A stretch of DNA of 64,000 bases from positions 21,762,001 through 21,826,000 of the forward strand of contig CM114275.1 of NCBI GenBank assembly GCA_050084515.1, read 5' to 3'. The DNA comes from Blasia pusilla (Eukaryota; Marchantiophyta; Marchantiopsida; Blasiales). This document shows, one piece after another, positions 62,674-64,000 of the stretch; the first letter of the stretch is position 1, and the number at the start of each line of letters is the position of its first letter. The notes below the pieces were generated by a model. The model worked only from the letters and a program-made list of their open reading frames with translations, ran no database searches and was not told the origin of the DNA. The translations under genes and the position numbers were made by a program.

Positions 62674-63926
62674 CTAATCGACCGTTGAGCGCCGCTCCGC
62701 CTCCAAGACAACGATCCTACCTATGGCTTCTGACCATTGTGCTACTAAGTTCTTGTTAGTTTCTTGTTGTTCTTGAAGTAACTTTGAAGCCTGAGCGTTC
62801 TCTGTCACTACTTTCTTGAACTCATGGCTGATAAGATGCACTTGTTGTCGGCATTGTTGAATCAACTACAAAGCTTCCTTGACTTGCAAAGCCAACTGAT
62901 CAGCCCCACACTCCATGTTGATCGCCAAGCTTTCCCATTGGCGTGCATTCCACGATTCATACTGAGCCTCGACTAAGTCGTTTTGAACTTTACAAAGCGT
63001 CATTTTAGTGTCTTCGACTTCTTGATTCCGAAGCTCAAGGTTTGTCTTTGCCACTCTACGTTGTGCTTCATTCTCTGATGAAGCTTGTGCCCTACAGTTG
63101 ATGTCATCGAGCGCTTGTATATACTGGTCCACATCTGCTATGTCGTCAAGGTGGAGTACTTGCTATAATTGGTTCATAACAGGAACTGCCAGATTCAGAA
63201 ACCACACCATGTGGTTTGCGGTCTCTGTCATGCGACGAAGAGTAGGGATCTCTTCACTACTGCGAGGCGTCTCCTCAGAGTCTTCATGCGGTGTTGGCTC
63301 TATTTTGGAAGGGGTCTCAAAATATACTCTTCCTCACTTTGGTCTTGGCTGCTTGGTTGTCTCCTCTTCTTTTCCGGAAGCCAAAGAATGTGGGTGTTGT
63401 CTCTGGGCGGCTTCGTGCGTCGGGGTGACTTCGCGGCTTCCGATGGACACCTTTTCGCCCCTTCTTGGTAAGCGTACGGGAGTGATTTGCGACCAATCCA
63501 ATGCCTCGTCAGCCGTCAATTCCTGCTTATGAATGTACAAATGGATTTAAAAAGGAGTTAGGACTTCGCGCTCAGATGAAGCGCTTCGAGCATTGCACGT
63601 ACGTGCCCGTCCACGAAAGAAGCGAAGTCGACTCCGGGTGCTTCGGGGTCCAGATGCTGATTCTAGAGGATGTAGCACATCTTGAGGACCTTATTTGTCA
63701 AGTAGTAAGAACGAGAAGGATAAAACAAGGTCATTAAATGCTTGCAAAATTGTCCAAACAAGGGCGGGGACAACGAAGTAGCTTTGTAGCCATTCCTGCC
63801 GAGGCGATTAGACGTCACAAAATTGAGTGCCAGCAAATCTTTGTGCTTTACCATCGATTCGGCATCATACTCATACTCCAAAGTGGCCGGGAGCATATAA
63901 GTTGCTTGCCAGTCATCCGCGTCCAC
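62674..63926 (-). pseudogene. Decayed coiled-coil protein of unknown family
   Basis: On the minus strand, segments at 63926-63663, 63540-63334 and 63132-62674 appear to be pieces of one former protein. The last two frames (63132-62866, 62865-62674) are in one phase with a single stop between them. They are strongly heptad-like and Gln/Glu-rich (ALDDINCRAQASSENEAQRR, LQEQQETNKNLVAQWSEAIG). The middle segment is charged (LPRRGEKVSIGS, HPHSLASGKEEETTKQP). Between them the frame continues as SEETPRSSEEIPTLRRMTET. The N-terminal segment has DADDWQATYMLPATLEYEYD. I cannot assign a family. A retroelement Gag-like protein or a fossil host gene are both possible. Confidence 0.4.
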
Positions 63927-64000
63927 TGTTGGGGCTGAGCGCGATATCGAAGACCCCTTCTCTGAAACTTGGCTGCTGCAGTCGAGGAGCGAAGCTCTCC

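Noticed and set aside
1-64000. CRISPR arrays, operons or bacterial genes
   Set aside because: None seen; the tandem repeats are long-unit satellites without spacers, and all coding content is eukaryotic retroelement or plant-type.
1-64000. tRNA or rRNA genes
   Set aside because: No A-box/B-box pair or conserved rRNA stretch was noticed by eye; a dedicated scan (tRNAscan-SE type) would be needed to exclude them.

Overview
The window reads as nuclear DNA of a land plant or close streptophyte relative, from a repeat-rich genome. The only intact host gene I can defend is an intronless plant U-box/ARM-repeat E3 ligase (31921-34011), a family typical of streptophytes. Almost everything else is decayed retrotransposon sequence plus satellite-like repeats. 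I cannot name the species; codon use, the DNMT3-like enzyme and the intronless PUB gene do not settle it.

Layout. 1-400: tandem repeat of about 180 bp. 1008-about 4410: copy A (minus strand) of a Ty3-like element, truncated at a pair of perfect hairpins (935-1026). 5555-6480: 177-bp tandem array running into a LINE ORF1-like remnant. 7590-11932: copy B (+). 11933-17030: stacked fragments of a Ty1/copia element, a Ty3 chromovirus with chromodomain integrase, and a LINE reverse transcriptase. 17033-28956: 3' fragment E' followed head-to-tail by copy E (+), the best preserved copy, split by a solo chromovirus LTR (23943-24923) with a 5-bp target duplication. 28957-38393: host island with the PUB gene and an 875-bp foldback element. 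38394-54888: copies C and D (minus) head-to-tail. 55567-57948: a coding-free derivative with LTR-like repeats and leader only. 57949-64000: mostly unrecognised, with one LTR-like promoter block and a coiled-coil remnant on the minus strand.

The central system is the family of A, B, C, D and E. It encodes, in one frame, Gag with two zinc knuckles, aspartic protease, a conserved linker of unknown function, a DNMT3-like C5-cytosine DNA methyltransferase, reverse transcriptase, RNase H, DDE integrase and a C-terminal PHD finger. One mobile element therefore carries a DNA-methylation writer and a putative histone reader. The terminal repeats are also odd. They are split into blocks A (about 480-520 bp) and B (about 127-140 bp), arranged A1-coding-B1-A2-B2 in two diverged subfamilies. 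That arrangement is known from tyrosine-recombinase elements (PAT/Ngaro), not from DDE-integrase Ty3 elements.

Every copy here is broken. Twelve premature stops are single C-to-T changes at CAG codons when sister copies are compared, which fits decay of methylated CHG sites. Copy E keeps the methyltransferase catalytic PCQ and ENV motifs; copies B, C and D have each lost part of them.
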